Shown: piece after piece, positions 33,983-44,095 of the stretch | Layout of the letters: the number at the start of each line of letters is the position of its first letter | How positions within the stretch are numbered: the stretch's first letter is position 1 | Assembly (NCBI GenBank): GCA_900110015.1 | Contig: FOCD01000004.1 | Coordinates: forward strand, 176,928-240,927 | Source of the DNA: Terribacillus saccharophilus | GTDB lineage: Bacteria > Bacillota > Bacilli > Bacillales > Amphibacillaceae | Direction of reading: 5' to 3' | Length of the DNA: 64,000 nt | Program-made: the position numbers and the translations under genes | The notes under the pieces: generated by a model | Seen by the model: the letters and a program-made list of their open reading frames with translations, nothing else | Database searches by the model: none | Told to the model about the DNA's origin: nothing

Positions 33983-35409
33983 ATTTCGAAACTATCATCG
34001 GACTCGAAGTACACGTGGAGCTGAAAACGAAATCTAAGATTTTCAGTCCGAGCCCAAATGCATTCGGTGCCGCACCAAATGAAAACACCAACCCAATCGA
34101 CCTTGGGTACCCAGGTGTGCTTCCTGTCTTAAATAAAGAAGCAGTAAACTTTGCTATGAAAGCAGCGATGGCACTGAACTGTGAAATCGCGACACATACA
34201 AAATTCGACCGGAAGAACTACTTCTATCCGGATAACCCGAAAGCTTACCAGATTTCTCAATTCGATCAGCCGATCGGAGAGAATGGCTGGATCGAAATTG
34301 AAGTAGACGGTTATACAAAGAAAATCGGTATCACACGTATTCATATGGAAGAGGATGCTGGTAAACTGTCTCACACAGGCGACGGCTACTCCCTTGTCGA
34401 TTACAACCGTCAAGGAACACCATTGATCGAGATTGTTTCCGAGCCAGATCTTCGTACACCTGCTGAAGCGTATGCTTACTTAGAGAAGATTCGCAACATC
34501 ATCCAGTACACTGGCGTATCTGACGTGAAAATGGAAGAAGGTTCCCTTCGCTGTGACGCCAACATTTCCCTTCGTCCAATCGGACAAGAGAAATTCGGTA
34601 CAAAAGCAGAACTGAAGAACTTAAACAGTTTCACATTCGTACAAAAGGGTCTTGAATTCGAAGAGAAACGCCAGCAGAAGGTTTTGCTAGCTGGAGGAGA
34701 AATCCTGCAGGAAACACGCCGTTATGATGAGTCTACAAAAGAGACAATCCTAATGCGTATCAAAGAAGGTTCTGACGATTATCGTTACTTCCCAGAGCCG
34801 GATCTTGTACCATTGTACATTGACGACGCTTGGAAGGAACGCGTACGTGCATCCATCCCTGAGCTTCCAGATGCTCGTAAAGCCCGCTATGTAAACGAGC
34901 TAGGCTTACCAGCATATGATGCAATGGTATTGACGCTAAGCGTTGAAATGTCTGACTTCTTCGAAGCGACATTGAAAGCTGATGCTGATCCTAAAGCCGC
35001 TTCCAACTGGCTGATGGGTGAGGTTTCTGCATACTTGAACAAGCAGCAGAAAGACCTTTCTGATACAGCTCTAACGCCAGAAGGACTAGCTAAGATGATT
35101 ACATTGATTGAAGATGGCACCCTTTCCTCTAAATTGGCGAAGAAAGTATTCGCGGAGCTTATTGAAAATGGTGGCGATCCAGAGCAGATCGTAAAAGATA
35201 AAGGACTTGTCCAAATCTCTGATGAAGGTCAGCTAACTGAAATCATCTCAAGCATCCTTGACCAAAACGAACAATCTGTCGTTGACTTCAAGAACGGGAA
35301 AGACCGTGCACTCGGCTTCCTAGTCGGCCAAGTTATGAAACAGACTAAAGGTCAAGCCAACCCGCCGATGGTAAACAAAATCCTGATTGCGGAAATGAAT
35401 AAGCGCTAA
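33979..35409 (+). CDS. gatB: Glutamyl/aspartyl-tRNA amidotransferase subunit B
   Basis: The kinase and tRNA-binding subunit of GatCAB, 476 aa, which phosphorylates the mischarged amino acid before amidation. It shows the start [15 protein letters not shown], the cradle-domain motif [17 protein letters not shown] (about residue 140) and the C-terminal YqeY-like tail ending in [15 protein letters not shown] overlap with gatA indicates coupled translation. Confidence 0.97.
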   Translation: MNFETIIGLEVHVELKTKSKIFSPSPNAFGAAPNENTNPIDLGYPGVLPVLNKEAVNFAMKAAMALNCEIATHTKFDRKNYFYPDNPKAYQISQFDQPIGENGWIEIEVDGYTKKIGITRIHMEEDAGKLSHTGDGYSLVDYNRQGTPLIEIVSEPDLRTPAEAYAYLEKIRNIIQYTGVSDVKMEEGSLRCDANISLRPIGQEKFGTKAELKNLNSFTFVQKGLEFEEKRQQKVLLAGGEILQETRRYDESTKETILMRIKEGSDDYRYFPEPDLVPLYIDDAWKERVRASIPELPDARKARYVNELGLPAYDAMVLTLSVEMSDFFEATLKADADPKAASNWLMGEVSAYLNKQQKDLSDTALTPEGLAKMITLIEDGTLSSKLAKKVFAELIENGGDPEQIVKDKGLVQISDEGQLTEIISSILDQNEQSVVDFKNGKDRALGFLVGQVMKQTKGQANPPMVNKILIAEMNKR

Positions 35410-35413
35410 CTAG

Positions 35414-35442
35414 AAAATCCCGCCTTTTGGCGGGATTTTTTT
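35414..35442 (+). terminator. Terminator of gatCAB
   Basis: AAATCCCGCC, loop TTTT, GGCGGGATTT and a run of T. Perfect stem immediately after the gatB stop. Confidence 0.93.
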
Positions 35443-35517
35443 ATGTATTGAACTTTTTAATACCAACTTCTAATTGATTCAAGCTTTGGTAGAATATAAG
35501 AAAAGGGGGGTGGCAAG

Positions 35518-36231
35518 ATGGTTCAGTCAATTGATCCTAACAGTCATCAGAAACTGCCTTATCACTTTTATCAGGGTACTAATACGAAAACTCCGATACT
35601 TGTCATATATCACGGATGGGCAGGCAGTACTACCGGATATTATGACTTAGCAGAAGAGCTCCAGGAACTAGGATATACGGTAGTTTTACCTGACATGGTC
35701 CATCATGACAGCAGAGGGACCATAGAAAATTACTTCGACATAAGTACTCGTCAGCGCATGTTCTGGGGTACAGTATTTCAGACAATCGATGAATTCGATA
35801 TATTGATAGCCGACTTGAAAGTGAATAAGAAGGACGTCCTTGTCATTGGCAGTTCTATGGGCGGCTTTATAGCAAGTAGTATTTTTGCAAAGAATACTGA
35901 AGTACAAGGTTTGGTAAACGTGAATGGATCAGGCACCTTTGTAATTACAGATGATTTTTTCAGAAAAACAGACGGAAGAGGAGAACTGTCTGGCAAGGAG
36001 AGAGCAGTGTTAGAAACGTACGATCCGATACGTTACGCATATAGCGGAAAACCTGTATTGCTTATGCATGGAGATAGCGATCAAACTATCGATATCTCTG
36101 GGCAGTATGCTTATTATGCGTACTGCAGCAGTCCCGATGTTACCTTTGATATTTACAACGAAGTCAATCATCAGTTTACGGAGGATATGGTAGATGGACT
36201 CAAATTTTGGCTGAGCGAAAACTTCAGTTGA
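35518..36231 (+). CDS. Alpha/beta hydrolase (esterase/prolyl-oligopeptidase-like)
   Basis: A 237-aa cytoplasmic hydrolase. The oxyanion loop is YHGWAGSTTGY (about residue 34), the nucleophile elbow VIGSSMGGF (about 115), the acid is in LMHGDSDQTI (about 183) and the His in NEVNHQFTE (about 223), so the triad is complete. Substrate unknown; YitV-like esterases are the nearest group I can suggest. The ATG follows AGGGGGGTGG. It is a single gene between two terminators. Confidence 0.8.
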   Translation: MVQSIDPNSHQKLPYHFYQGTNTKTPILVIYHGWAGSTTGYYDLAEELQELGYTVVLPDMVHHDSRGTIENYFDISTRQRMFWGTVFQTIDEFDILIADLKVNKKDVLVIGSSMGGFIASSIFAKNTEVQGLVNVNGSGTFVITDDFFRKTDGRGELSGKERAVLETYDPIRYAYSGKPVLLMHGDSDQTIDISGQYAYYAYCSSPDVTFDIYNEVNHQFTEDMVDGLKFWLSENFS

Positions 36232-36233
36232 AA

Positions 36234-36268
36234 AAATGGGCGCTTGTTCGTAAGGAAGCGCCCATTTC
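36234..36268. terminator. Bidirectional terminator
   Basis: AAATGGGCGCTT pairs with AAGCGCCCATTT around a 10-nt loop, between the convergent hydrolase and methyltransferase genes. Confidence 0.85.
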
Positions 36269-36271
36269 GAC

Positions 36272-36934
36272 CTATTTTACATATCCAAGAACAAATCCAT
36301 CATAACCTTTACTTCCGACTGTCTGAACAGCTGTAGCTTCAATGCGAGGTTCGTTTGAGAGTAGTTTCAGGAATTGCTGTACGCCTTGGACGCGTTCATC
36401 TGTGCTTTGCTCATTGGCTACTTCGCCTTCGCGGACTACATTATCGGCAACAATGACTGCTCCAGGTGCCGCTAGCTTGATAGCCCATTTAAGGTATTCT
36501 GGATAGCTTTGTTTATCGGCGTCGAGGAAGATGAAATCAAAAACGTTTTTCTGCTCATTATAGAGTTCTGGGAGTGTGTCATTTGCATTACCGACGACTA
36601 CTTCAGCTTTATCCTCCAGTCCAGCTGTGGCAATGTTGCTTCGGGCTACTTCTGCAAAATAGGGATGGGCTTCCAGGGTATACAGTTTACCAGCATCGGG
36701 AAGGGCTTTAGCAAGCCAAATCGTGCTGTAACCGCCAAGGGTGCCGATTTCCAGGATGTGCTTGGCTCCTTTGATTTTCGCCAGTAAGTGCAATAGTCTT
36801 CCTTGTAAGGGAGATACATCGATCTGCGGCAGTTCTGCTTCTTGATTTGCTTCCAGTACATAGCTATGATCCTCTTCGGCAGGCAGCAAGCTATTCAAAA
36901 ACACAGTATCTACATCACTCCATTTGTTTTCCAT
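36272..36934 (-). CDS. SAM-dependent O-methyltransferase (YrrM/COMT-like)
   Basis: A 220-aa class I methyltransferase. Motif I is ILEIGTLGGYSTIWLA (about residue 60), with the acidic metal-binding residues in FIFLDADKQSYPEYL (about 133) and VADNVVREGEV (about 160), as in cation-dependent catechol O-methyltransferase relatives. The acceptor is unknown. I prefer the ATG at 36934, 9 nt after AAGGAG; the ATG at 36943 directly touches that ribosome site. Confidence 0.85.
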   Translation of the reverse strand: MENKWSDVDTVFLNSLLPAEEDHSYVLEANQEAELPQIDVSPLQGRLLHLLAKIKGAKHILEIGTLGGYSTIWLAKALPDAGKLYTLEAHPYFAEVARSNIATAGLEDKAEVVVGNANDTLPELYNEQKNVFDFIFLDADKQSYPEYLKWAIKLAAPGAVIVADNVVREGEVANEQSTDERVQGVQQFLKLLSNEPRIEATAVQTVGSKGYDGFVLGYVK

Positions 36935-37302
36935 AACATTCATCTCCTTCTCTTCTCCCTTTTAGTTTAGTGGATGAGTAGAAAAAAATATAATACTTCA
37001 ATTGTTAGCATTATAGAATAAAAGGGCGGAACATCAATATATATTCGAGAAAAGATAGGAATATGCCAATTACAGAGTTTCGGAACGGAAATATAATATG
37101 AAGAAGCAAATAAAGTGACGTCTATTACCACACTTGGCAATAGCCAAGGAATTTCCTGAAACCGGGTTAAAAGGGGCATATTATTCCTATACTGAATTGA
37201 GATAGGCTTCCAGCAGCGGGCAAAGACCTTTTCAAAATAGGAAAAAAAAGCTATGATAAGACTTGGACAATGTGAACGTAAGGTTTGGTAGGAGGCAATA
37301 CA
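36935..37302. other. Gene-free gap, 368 bp
   Basis: This holds the upstream region of the O-methyltransferase on one strand and of dgkB on the other. I found no convincing ORF; a 70-codon reverse-strand frame (36967-37179) has no ribosome site or recognisable domain. A weak TATGAT (about 37251-37256) may be the dgkB -10 box. Nothing else stands out. Confidence 0.5.
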
Positions 37303-38220
37303 ATGAAACGGGCTCGGATTATTTACAACCCAACATCAGGTAAAGAAGCGTTCAGACGTGAACTCCCAGATGTATTAGAAATTTTTGAAAAGGCAGGCTA
37401 TGAAACTTCGACGCATGCGACCACATGTGAAGGAGATGCAACGGCGGCAGCGCGCTTGGCAGTAGAGCGCGGCTACGATCTTGTCGTTGCATGCGGCGGG
37501 GACGGTACTGTCAACGAGGTCGTATCAGGCTTGGCCGAACAGCCAAACCGGCCAAAGCTCGGCATAATTCCAGTCGGTACGACGAATGATTTAGCTCGTG
37601 CACTATTTATTCCGCGTAATATTAAGCGAGCAGCTGAGATCATTGTGGAAGGCAAGACTCGCAAGCTCGATATCGGTAAGGTCAATGACCATTACTTTAT
37701 GAATATCGCTGGCGGAGGAAAGCTGACAGAGCTTACTTATGATGTTCCAAGCAAGACGAAGACAATGCTTGGACAGATGGCCTATTATTTAAAAGGCATA
37801 GAAATGCTGCCATCTCTTCGTCCGATCAAGGTTGAGATTGAGTATGATGGCAAATGGTTTGAGGATGAAATCATGCTTTTCCTTGTGTCTAACACAAACT
37901 CAGTCGGCGGATTCGAGAAGCTCGCACCGGACGCGCTGTTGGATGATGGATTGTTCGATTTGGTGATTTTACGCAAAACGAATATAGCTGAATTCATCCG
38001 CATCGCTTCTTTGGCAATTAGAGGAGCACATTTGGATCATGACCTTATCTTCTATACAAGAGCGAACCGAATTAAGGTTAAACCTGTTGATAAAATGCAG
38101 TTAAACATTGATGGAGAATACGGCGGTTTATTGCCAGGTGAATTTGTCAATCTGCATCAGCACATTGAATACTTCGTTACAGAAGAATTCATCCAGAAAC
38201 AAGATAGCTTAGTTGACTAA
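37303..38220 (+). CDS. dgkB: Diacylglycerol kinase DgkB
   Basis: A soluble diacylglycerol kinase that recycles diacylglycerol released during lipoteichoic acid synthesis into phosphatidic acid. The 305-aa protein begins KRARIIYNPTSGKEAF, has the nucleotide-binding ACGGDGTVNEVVSGL (about residue 65), IPVGTTNDLARAL (about 93) and a C-terminal MQLNIDGEYGG. It follows B. subtilis DgkB (YerQ) almost motif for motif. The ATG at 37303 lies 7 nt after AGGAGG. The terminator stem begins inside its last codons. Confidence 0.96.
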   Translation: MKRARIIYNPTSGKEAFRRELPDVLEIFEKAGYETSTHATTCEGDATAAARLAVERGYDLVVACGGDGTVNEVVSGLAEQPNRPKLGIIPVGTTNDLARALFIPRNIKRAAEIIVEGKTRKLDIGKVNDHYFMNIAGGGKLTELTYDVPSKTKTMLGQMAYYLKGIEMLPSLRPIKVEIEYDGKWFEDEIMLFLVSNTNSVGGFEKLAPDALLDDGLFDLVILRKTNIAEFIRIASLAIRGAHLDHDLIFYTRANRIKVKPVDKMQLNIDGEYGGLLPGEFVNLHQHIEYFVTEEFIQKQDSLVD

Positions 38221-38239
38221 GCTGTCTTGTTTCTTTTTT
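38200..38239 (+). terminator. Terminator of dgkB, overlapping its 3' end
   Basis: CAAGATAGCTTAG pairs with CTAAGCTGTCTTG (one wobble), loop TTGA, then TTTCTTTTTT. The left arm encodes the last residues of DgkB and the stop lies in the right arm. Confidence 0.92.
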
Positions 38240-38329
38240 CGACATATTTCCCGGGTAATAGACCTAGATTTCTGATTTCAGCCACAATGTGATACAATCT
38301 TGAAAGCAAAAACAAAAAGGACGATGAAA

Positions 38330-39715
38330 ATGGCAAAATTAGCGCCACCAGTTGAAAAGAACCAAACAATTGAACTGACCTTCGAAGACCTGACGCATGA
38401 TGGAGACGGTGTCGGTAAAGTAGACGGCTATCCATTGTTTGTACCATATGCACTGCCAGGTGAAACAGCACAAGTGAAAGTAATCAAGACAAAGAAAAAC
38501 TTTGGCTTCGGAAAGCTTATGGAAATAACTAAGCCAAGTCCAGCTCGAGTAGAACCACCATGCAATGTTTATATCCAATGCGGCGGTTGTCAGCTTCAAC
38601 ATATGAGCTACCAGCTGCAGTTAGAGATGAAACAAAAGCAAGTACAGAACGCAATGAAGAAAATCGGCCATCTAGAGCATGTACCAGTACATCCGGCACT
38701 TGGTATGGATGATCCATGGCGCTACCGAAACAAAATTCAAATTCCGACAGCAGAACGTAATGGCGAGATGATTACTGGATTTTATCGTAAACGTAGTCAT
38801 GACATCATCGAGGACATGGAAACTTGCGTTATTCAAGATGAAGTCAACGACCGTATGGTAGAGGCTGTCCGTCGCATCGCCAGTCGTCTTGGTATCTCTG
38901 CATACAATGAAGAAACACATCGCGGTGACCTGCGCCACATCATGGTCCGTACTGGCCAACAGACAAACGAGACGATGATTGTGCTCGTCACTCGCATGAA
39001 CGAACTGCCTTATGCAAAAGAACTCGTGGCTGAATTACATGAGACGTACCCGCAAATCAAGTCTATCGTGCAGAACATTAATAAGGAACGCACGAATGTG
39101 ATCCTTGGCCGTAAAACAAAGCTTCTATGGGGAGAAGAATACATCTACGATACAATCGGAGATATTAAATTCGCCATTTCAGCACAATCTTTCTACCAAG
39201 TTAATCCGGCACAAACGAAAGTATTGTACGACCAAGCACTGGCATATGCTAATCTGAGCGGCAATGAAACTGTTATCGACGCTTACTCTGGAATCGGTAC
39301 GATTTCACTATTCCTTGCACAGAAAGCAAAGAAAGTTTACGGTGTTGAAATTGTGCCGCAAGCAGTATCAGACGCTAAAATGAACGCCAAGCTTAACCAT
39401 ATGGACAACGCTGAATTCTACGTCGGCAAAGCTGAAGAAGTTATGCCATGGTGGAAAGCACAAGGCCTCAACCCTGACGTTATCGTCGTCGACCCGCCAC
39501 GTAAAGGCTGTGAAGAAGACTTACTTCAAGCAATGATCGACATGAAGCCAAAACGCATCGTTTATGTAAGTTGTAATCCAAGCACGCTAGCTCGTGATTT
39601 GCGATTCTTGGAAGATGGCGGATTCGAGACGAAGCAAGTGCAGCCAGTTGATATGTTCCCTCAGACTGGGCATATTGAGTGTGTTGCGGAGATTGAGTTG
39701 AAGGTGTCTAACTAA
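38330..39715 (+). CDS. rlmCD: 23S rRNA (uracil-5-)-methyltransferase RlmCD
   Basis: A TrmA/RumA-type enzyme that methylates U747 and U1939 of 23S rRNA in B. subtilis (YefA). The 461-aa protein has an N-terminal TRAM domain ([17 protein letters not shown]), 4Fe-4S cysteines in [15 protein letters not shown] (about residue 78) and a class I methyltransferase core ([14 protein letters not shown]). VDPPRKGC and the catalytic Cys in [13 protein letters not shown] follow. The ATG at 38330 follows AAAAGGA. It neighbours dgkB as in B. subtilis. Confidence 0.93.
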   Translation: MAKLAPPVEKNQTIELTFEDLTHDGDGVGKVDGYPLFVPYALPGETAQVKVIKTKKNFGFGKLMEITKPSPARVEPPCNVYIQCGGCQLQHMSYQLQLEMKQKQVQNAMKKIGHLEHVPVHPALGMDDPWRYRNKIQIPTAERNGEMITGFYRKRSHDIIEDMETCVIQDEVNDRMVEAVRRIASRLGISAYNEETHRGDLRHIMVRTGQQTNETMIVLVTRMNELPYAKELVAELHETYPQIKSIVQNINKERTNVILGRKTKLLWGEEYIYDTIGDIKFAISAQSFYQVNPAQTKVLYDQALAYANLSGNETVIDAYSGIGTISLFLAQKAKKVYGVEIVPQAVSDAKMNAKLNHMDNAEFYVGKAEEVMPWWKAQGLNPDVIVVDPPRKGCEEDLLQAMIDMKPKRIVYVSCNPSTLARDLRFLEDGGFETKQVQPVDMFPQTGHIECVAEIELKVSN

Positions 39716-39752
39716 AATAAACATTTCCCAGTAAAAATAAACTTTTCCTAAT

Positions 39753-39803
39753 AAGACCCCGATTTCGGTAAAATAAACATTTCCGATTTCTGGGTCTTCT
39801 TTT
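39753..39803 (+). repeat. AGACC-type hairpin repeat, copy 1 (terminator-like)
   Basis: AAGACCC...GGGTCTT with inner CGATTTCGG/CCGATTTCTG text and a T-rich tail, just after rlmCD. Related text recurs at 41752-41799 and 42677-42727, preceded in copies 1 and 2 by CTAAAATAAAC and TTTTCCTAATA. Confidence 0.6.
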
Positions 39804-39846
39804 ACGCTGGCGTTTCTTGCTATATGAGATACGGCATGATAATTTA

Positions 39847-39864
39847 ATATTGAACGTTCAATAT
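39847..39864. promoter_or_regulatory. 18-bp palindromic operator upstream of the TetR gene
   Basis: ATATTGAACGTTCAATAT is a perfect palindrome ending 15 bp before the TetR start. A partial copy with the core TGAACGTTAT occurs at about 40495-40505, before the adjacent MFS gene. Both are fitting sites for self-repression and transporter control by the TetR protein. Confidence 0.75.
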
Positions 39865-39878
39865 AAAAGAGGTGTCAT

Positions 39879-40433
39879 ATGAGAAAGTCACAGAAAAAAG
39901 AAGCTATATTGAATACGGCAGAAAAGTTATTTTATCAGAATGGTTTTCATGCAATTGGTGTTAAATCAATATTGGATCAAGCTGGAGTCGCACCGATGAC
40001 TATGTACTATCATTTCGAATCAAAGGAAGAATTAATTAAAGAAGTATTAGCCCGAAGAGAACATCAATATTTTGAATTAATAAGAGATAAGCTTAATAAA
40101 GGTGAAGGTATTCATACTTACATAGTGTCCTTGATTCAAGCTCATATAAACTGGTTAGAAGCAGACGGTACAAATGGTTGTTTGTTTTTAAGAGCAAAGC
40201 AGGAATATGAAGGTGTAAACGAGGGAATTGCTTCTTTAAGCACAGAGCATAAAAAAACTCTTGTTAACAAAATTGAAAACGATATGAAGGTATTTGATGT
40301 TTCAAAATCCTTGGGTATGCAAATTATGATTATTTTAGAGGGTTTAACATCCATGACCCAAGTACAGGAAGTAGATAAAATAAAAGAAGCAGCAGATCAT
40401 TTAATAAAAGGTATGCAGATTTCTAATAATTGA
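39879..40433 (+). CDS. TetR/AcrR-family transcriptional regulator
   Basis: A 184-aa repressor-type protein. The N-terminal helix-turn-helix reads ILNTAEKLFYQNGFHAIGVK and continues SILDQAGVAPMTMYYHFESK; the C-terminal two-thirds is the helical ligand-binding and dimer domain. It lies behind the 18-bp palindrome and 94 bp ahead of an MFS transporter, so it probably controls drug or solute efflux. RBS AGAGGTG, ATG at 39879. AT-rich compared with the purine block. Confidence 0.9.
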   Translation: MRKSQKKEAILNTAEKLFYQNGFHAIGVKSILDQAGVAPMTMYYHFESKEELIKEVLARREHQYFELIRDKLNKGEGIHTYIVSLIQAHINWLEADGTNGCLFLRAKQEYEGVNEGIASLSTEHKKTLVNKIENDMKVFDVSKSLGMQIMIILEGLTSMTQVQEVDKIKEAADHLIKGMQISNN

Positions 40434-40527
40434 ATTTGAATAGGGAGACCAATGTTGTACATTGTTTCCTATTTTTTTCACTGATTTATTATAATGAACG
40501 TTATATATAAAATGAAAGGTGAGAGAT

Positions 40528-41652
40528 ATGTTAGAAAAGAAATTGATTGTAGTTGTGTTACCTATGATTGCTGTTACATATGGTTTATCTCGATTTAGTT
40601 ATGGGCTGATGCTTCCATATATTAATGAAACGATGAATATGGCTCAATCTACTAGCGGTGTTATATCATCTTTGTCTTATATTGCATACTGTATTGCAAT
40701 CATTTTGGCAATGGCATTTTCAAATAGAGCAGCACCTAAGACTATTCTTATCGTTGCGGGATTCTCATCTATTATTGGTTTGGGGATTATATCTGTATCG
40801 GGTAATGCTGGAGTACTAGGTTTAGGCATTTTTCTGGCAGGGCTAAGTACAGGTTTCTCCTCACCACCGTATGCTGATATTATTAATACAAACGTAGAAA
40901 TAAGATTACAGAATCAGACTAATTCATGGATAAACTCTGGAACGAGTATTGGAACAGCTTTAACCGGGGTTATTGCAATTATAATGACAGATAGCTGGAG
41001 AGAAACGTATTTGATATTTATGGTTATTGCTATAGTAGTATTATTCGCTAATTACAAAGTACTGCCTAAAAATCAAAATCACGCTCTAAAAGAAAACGTA
41101 AAAGCAGGTTTTTCAAAAGAGGAGTGGAGTAGAGCCATTCCGATAATTCTGGCATCTCTAATGTTAGGAATCTCCTGTTCGGCCTATTGGACATTTTCAA
41201 GAGATTTTATGTTACAGAATGAGAGTGTTCCTGGTTACCTTGGAGAGTGGCTATGGGTGATTATTGGAATTACAGGGTTATTAGGAGGAACTGCAGGTGT
41301 ATTTATCAATAAGTTTGGTTTAATGCCTGCATACAGGATTTCTGTAATAGCACTTTCAACCTCGTCTCTGCTATTAGGAACATTTGCAGATTACATTATG
41401 ATAGGATTTCTATCACCTGCCCTTTTTGGGAGCTCATATATTTTTATGACGGGTGTTTTAATAGTATGGGGAATTTCCGTGTTTAAGTCAAACCCATAAT
41501 TTGGACTCGGTATACCCTTCTTAATACTGGCTCTTGGTCAAGCACTAGGATCAATCTTCTCCGGGGTCATCGCTGATCAAATAAGCTATAATGTTCTATT
41601 CATTGGTGCTTCTTTGATTGGGTATATATCTTTAATATGTAAAAGAACGTGA
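40528..41652 (+). pseudogene. MFS transporter interrupted by a stop codon
   Basis: The frame opens at ATG 40528, 6 nt after AAAGGTGA, and encodes membrane helices with SRFSYGLMLPYINE near the start. It meets a TAA at 41497-41499 after 323 codons. The same frame stays open for 50 more codons (FGLGIPFLILALGQALGSIF, then SGVIADQISYNVLF) to TGA 41650-41652, giving the last helices of a 12-TM protein. A single base change, such as TCA to TAA after SVFKSNP, would explain it. The shortened protein would lack its final two helices, so it is probably inactive unless the stop is read through. It belongs with the TetR gene. Confidence 0.85.
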
Positions 41653-41971
41653 AGGTAGCTTGAAATGGCACCCTCTGTTAAAGGAGGTGTCAGTTGAATA
41701 ATTTAATCGATTGGAATATCGATGTTTAACTAAAATAAACTTTTCCTAATAGAGACCTGGATTTTGGTATATAAACAGATTCTATTTCTGGATCTTTTTC
41801 ATGCGGAGACTTACTTTGCTTGCTTGATTTTATCTTGTCAAGTAATAGTATATTATGGATATTGAGAGTAAAGAGAAAGTTGTACTAACGTGTTTTAAAT
41901 AGCTTAATAATATATTTAATGCCGTTCTGTATTGTACTTACTATATTCGCTTCATCAGGAGGAAAGCCAAA
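41653..41971. other. Gap upstream of nanE
   Basis: No ORF seen. It contains an imperfect GGCACCCTC/GAGGTGTC dyad near 41666-41691 and copy 2 of the AGACC hairpin repeat (41752-41799). A possible nanE promoter, TTGATT then TAGTAT 16 bp later (about 41825-41852), is weak. Confidence 0.45.
41752..41799 (+). repeat. AGACC-type hairpin repeat, copy 2
   Basis: Starts AGAGACCTGGATTTTGG and ends TTCTGGATCTTTTTC. Less perfect than copy 1 but preceded by the same TTTTCCTAATA text. Confidence 0.5.
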
Positions 41972-42649
41972 ATGCTAAACAAAGTCAAAAATAATTTAAT
42001 AGTATCCTGCCAGGCCTTACCAGAAGAACCGCTACATAGTTCATTCATCATGTCTAAAATGGCATTGGCTGCAAAGCAAGGTGGCGCAAAAGGTATTCGG
42101 GCAAACTCTAAAGAAGATATTATAGAAATAAAAAAAGAAGTAAATCTTCCAGTAGTTGGAATAGTGAAGCGTGATTATAAAGATTCCTCGGTATACATCA
42201 CACCTACATATAAAGAGATAGATGAGCTGCTTGAAAGTGGATGTGAAATGATTGCTATGGATGCTACAAAAAGAACAAGACCTGAAAGCATTGAATTAAA
42301 AGAGTTAGTACAGTATGTTCGGGAAAAAGATGCATCGATACAATTGATGGCGGACATTGCTACTTTAGAAGATGCTATACAAGCAGATCAGCTTGGTTTT
42401 GATTGTGTGTCGACTACTTTGTATGGCTATACGGAGGAAACAAAGAATAAGAAGCTTTACGATAACGATTTTGAGTTTTTAAAAGAAGTAATTGAGAGTG
42501 TTAGTATTCCTGTAATTGCTGAAGGCAGTGTCATAACTCCTGAAATGGCTAAACGCTGTTTGCAACTTGGTACGTATTCCGTTGTGGTCGGTGGTGCGAT
42601 TACCAGACCGCAGCAGATTACCGAACGGTTTGTAGAGACATTAAATTGA
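41972..42649 (+). CDS. nanE: N-acetylmannosamine-6-phosphate 2-epimerase
   Basis: Converts ManNAc-6-P to GlcNAc-6-P in sialic-acid or ManNAc use. The 225-aa TIM barrel shows [36 protein letters not shown] (about residue 63), [11 protein letters not shown] (about 126) and [13 protein letters not shown], with the phosphate-binding [10 protein letters not shown] at the end. RBS CAGGAGG. No nanA, nanK or transporter is next to it, so its substrate supply must be encoded elsewhere or it serves amino-sugar recycling. Confidence 0.92.
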   Translation: MLNKVKNNLIVSCQALPEEPLHSSFIMSKMALAAKQGGAKGIRANSKEDIIEIKKEVNLPVVGIVKRDYKDSSVYITPTYKEIDELLESGCEMIAMDATKRTRPESIELKELVQYVREKDASIQLMADIATLEDAIQADQLGFDCVSTTLYGYTEETKNKKLYDNDFEFLKEVIESVSIPVIAEGSVITPEMAKRCLQLGTYSVVVGGAITRPQQITERFVETLN

Positions 42650-42676
42650 AGGCTTAACTGTATATAGATTTGATAT

Positions 42677-42727
42677 AAGGTCCTGGATTTCGGTAAAATA
42701 ATTATCATCGATTTCCAGGTCTTTTTT
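42677..42727 (+). repeat. AGACC-type hairpin repeat, copy 3 (nanE terminator)
   Basis: AAGGTCCTGGATTTCG and CGATTTCCAGGTCTTTTTT form a stem with small mismatches and a T-run, 28 bp after the nanE stop. The ATTTCGGTAAAATAA segment is shared with copy 1. Confidence 0.65.
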
Positions 42728-42911
42728 ATGTGGACCTACTATATGGTTCAGTTTTCTTTGCACTTTTTCCTGGATAATAGTAAAATAAAATGTTGTATTT
42801 TTAACTGTATTTTATATGTCATGCTTAAGCAGTTACATGCTAAAAGAAACAGAGGCAGTTTGCTCTTTTAATAATATTAGATTTGGTAATTATAATGAGA
42901 GGATTTTATAT

Positions 42912-43895
42912 ATGAAAGATAATTTCTGGCGTGATTTACCACGACCATTTTTTGTATTGGCACCAATGGAAGATGTGACGGATGTTGTATTCCGTCATGT
43001 AGTGAGTAAAGCCGGTAGACCTGATGTGTTCTTTACGGAGTTTACAAACTCGGAAAGTTACTGTCATCCAGATGGAAAGGACAGTGTACGCGGTCGTTTG
43101 ACTTTCACTGAGGATGAACAGCCAATGGTCGCTCACATATGGGGAGACAAGCCTGAGAACTTTCGTGAAATGAGTATTGGTATGGCGGAGTTAGGATTTA
43201 AGGGTCTAGATATCAATATGGGTTGCCCTGTACCTAATGTTGCTGGAAATGGAAAGGGAAGCGGCCTTATTTGTCGTCCAGAGGTTGCTGCGGAACTGAT
43301 TCAAGCTGCAAAAGCAGGCGGATTGCCAGTAAGCGTGAAAACAAGACTTGGTTACACGGATATAGATGAATATCGCGACTGGCTGACACATGTATTGAAG
43401 CAGGATATTGCTAATCTTTCTATTCATCTGCGAACAAGAGCGGAAATGAGTAAAGTAGACGCGCATTGGGAATTGATTCCGGAAATCAAGAAACTTCGTG
43501 ATGAGATAGCTCCTGATACACTTTTGACAATCAATGGGGATATTCCAGACCGTGAAACTGGCTTGAAACTCGCTGAACAACACGGTGTTGACGGAGTTAT
43601 GATTGGTCGCGGTATTTTTACCAATCCATTTGCTTTTGAAAAAGAGCCGAAAGAGCACAGCAGTAAGGAATTGCTTGATCTTCTAAGGCTGCATCTGGAT
43701 CTCCATGATGAATATTCTAAAACAGAAGCGCGTGCGTACAAACCGCTTCCTCGCTTTTTCAAGATATATCTTCGTGGATTCCGAGGAGCAAGTGAATTAA
43801 GAAATCAATGTATGATTACGAAGTCAACAGACGAAGTTCGCGCATTGCTTGATGAGTTTGAGAGAAAGTATCTCGTTGAGGTGGAAGAGCAGTAG
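42912..43895 (+). CDS. tRNA-dihydrouridine synthase family protein
   Basis: An FMN enzyme that reduces uridines in tRNA D-loops. The 327-aa protein has [16 protein letters not shown] at the N-terminus, the catalytic Cys in [14 protein letters not shown] (about residue 103), [10 protein letters not shown] (about 143), [12 protein letters not shown] (about 172) and the phosphate-binding [15 protein letters not shown] (about 236). NGKGSGLI replaces the more usual GGAGAAL after the Cys, suggesting a Dus subgroup distinct from DusB. ATG at 42912 follows GAGAGGA; the extra 32 codons upstream look non-coding. Confidence 0.88.
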   Translation: MKDNFWRDLPRPFFVLAPMEDVTDVVFRHVVSKAGRPDVFFTEFTNSESYCHPDGKDSVRGRLTFTEDEQPMVAHIWGDKPENFREMSIGMAELGFKGLDINMGCPVPNVAGNGKGSGLICRPEVAAELIQAAKAGGLPVSVKTRLGYTDIDEYRDWLTHVLKQDIANLSIHLRTRAEMSKVDAHWELIPEIKKLRDEIAPDTLLTINGDIPDRETGLKLAEQHGVDGVMIGRGIFTNPFAFEKEPKEHSSKELLDLLRLHLDLHDEYSKTEARAYKPLPRFFKIYLRGFRGASELRNQCMITKSTDEVRALLDEFERKYLVEVEEQ

Positions 43896-43970
43896 AAGTG
43901 TTTCAGATAAAAACGAATTTGGCGCTAATCTGGTGTGATTCTTAAAATTTAGAGTTTATAATAAGCAGTT

Positions 43971-44018
43971 AAATGGCTGGTATAATATCGGTATTGAACC
44001 GAATTATACCAGCCATTT
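43971..44018 (+). terminator. Terminator-like hairpin after the Dus gene
   Basis: AAATGGCTGGTATAAT pairs perfectly with ATTATACCAGCCATTT (16 bp), with an inner TCGGT/ACCGA stem, followed by TTGTATTTT. Confidence 0.8.
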
Positions 44019-44095
44019 TGTATTTTAATAAGAGTAGGTGTCTTGTTCATGTTAATTCTCATATGCGGTATCGGTCACTTGATGGCTAGTCTTGA

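Noticed and set aside
36967..37179. 70-codon reverse-strand frame in the gap before dgkB
   Set aside because: No ribosome site, no recognisable domain, and an unusual mix of aromatic residues; treated as chance.
41666..41691. GGCACCCTC/GAGGTGTC dyad as a possible insertion-sequence end
   Set aside because: Pairing is imperfect and no transposase fragment or matching second end was found.
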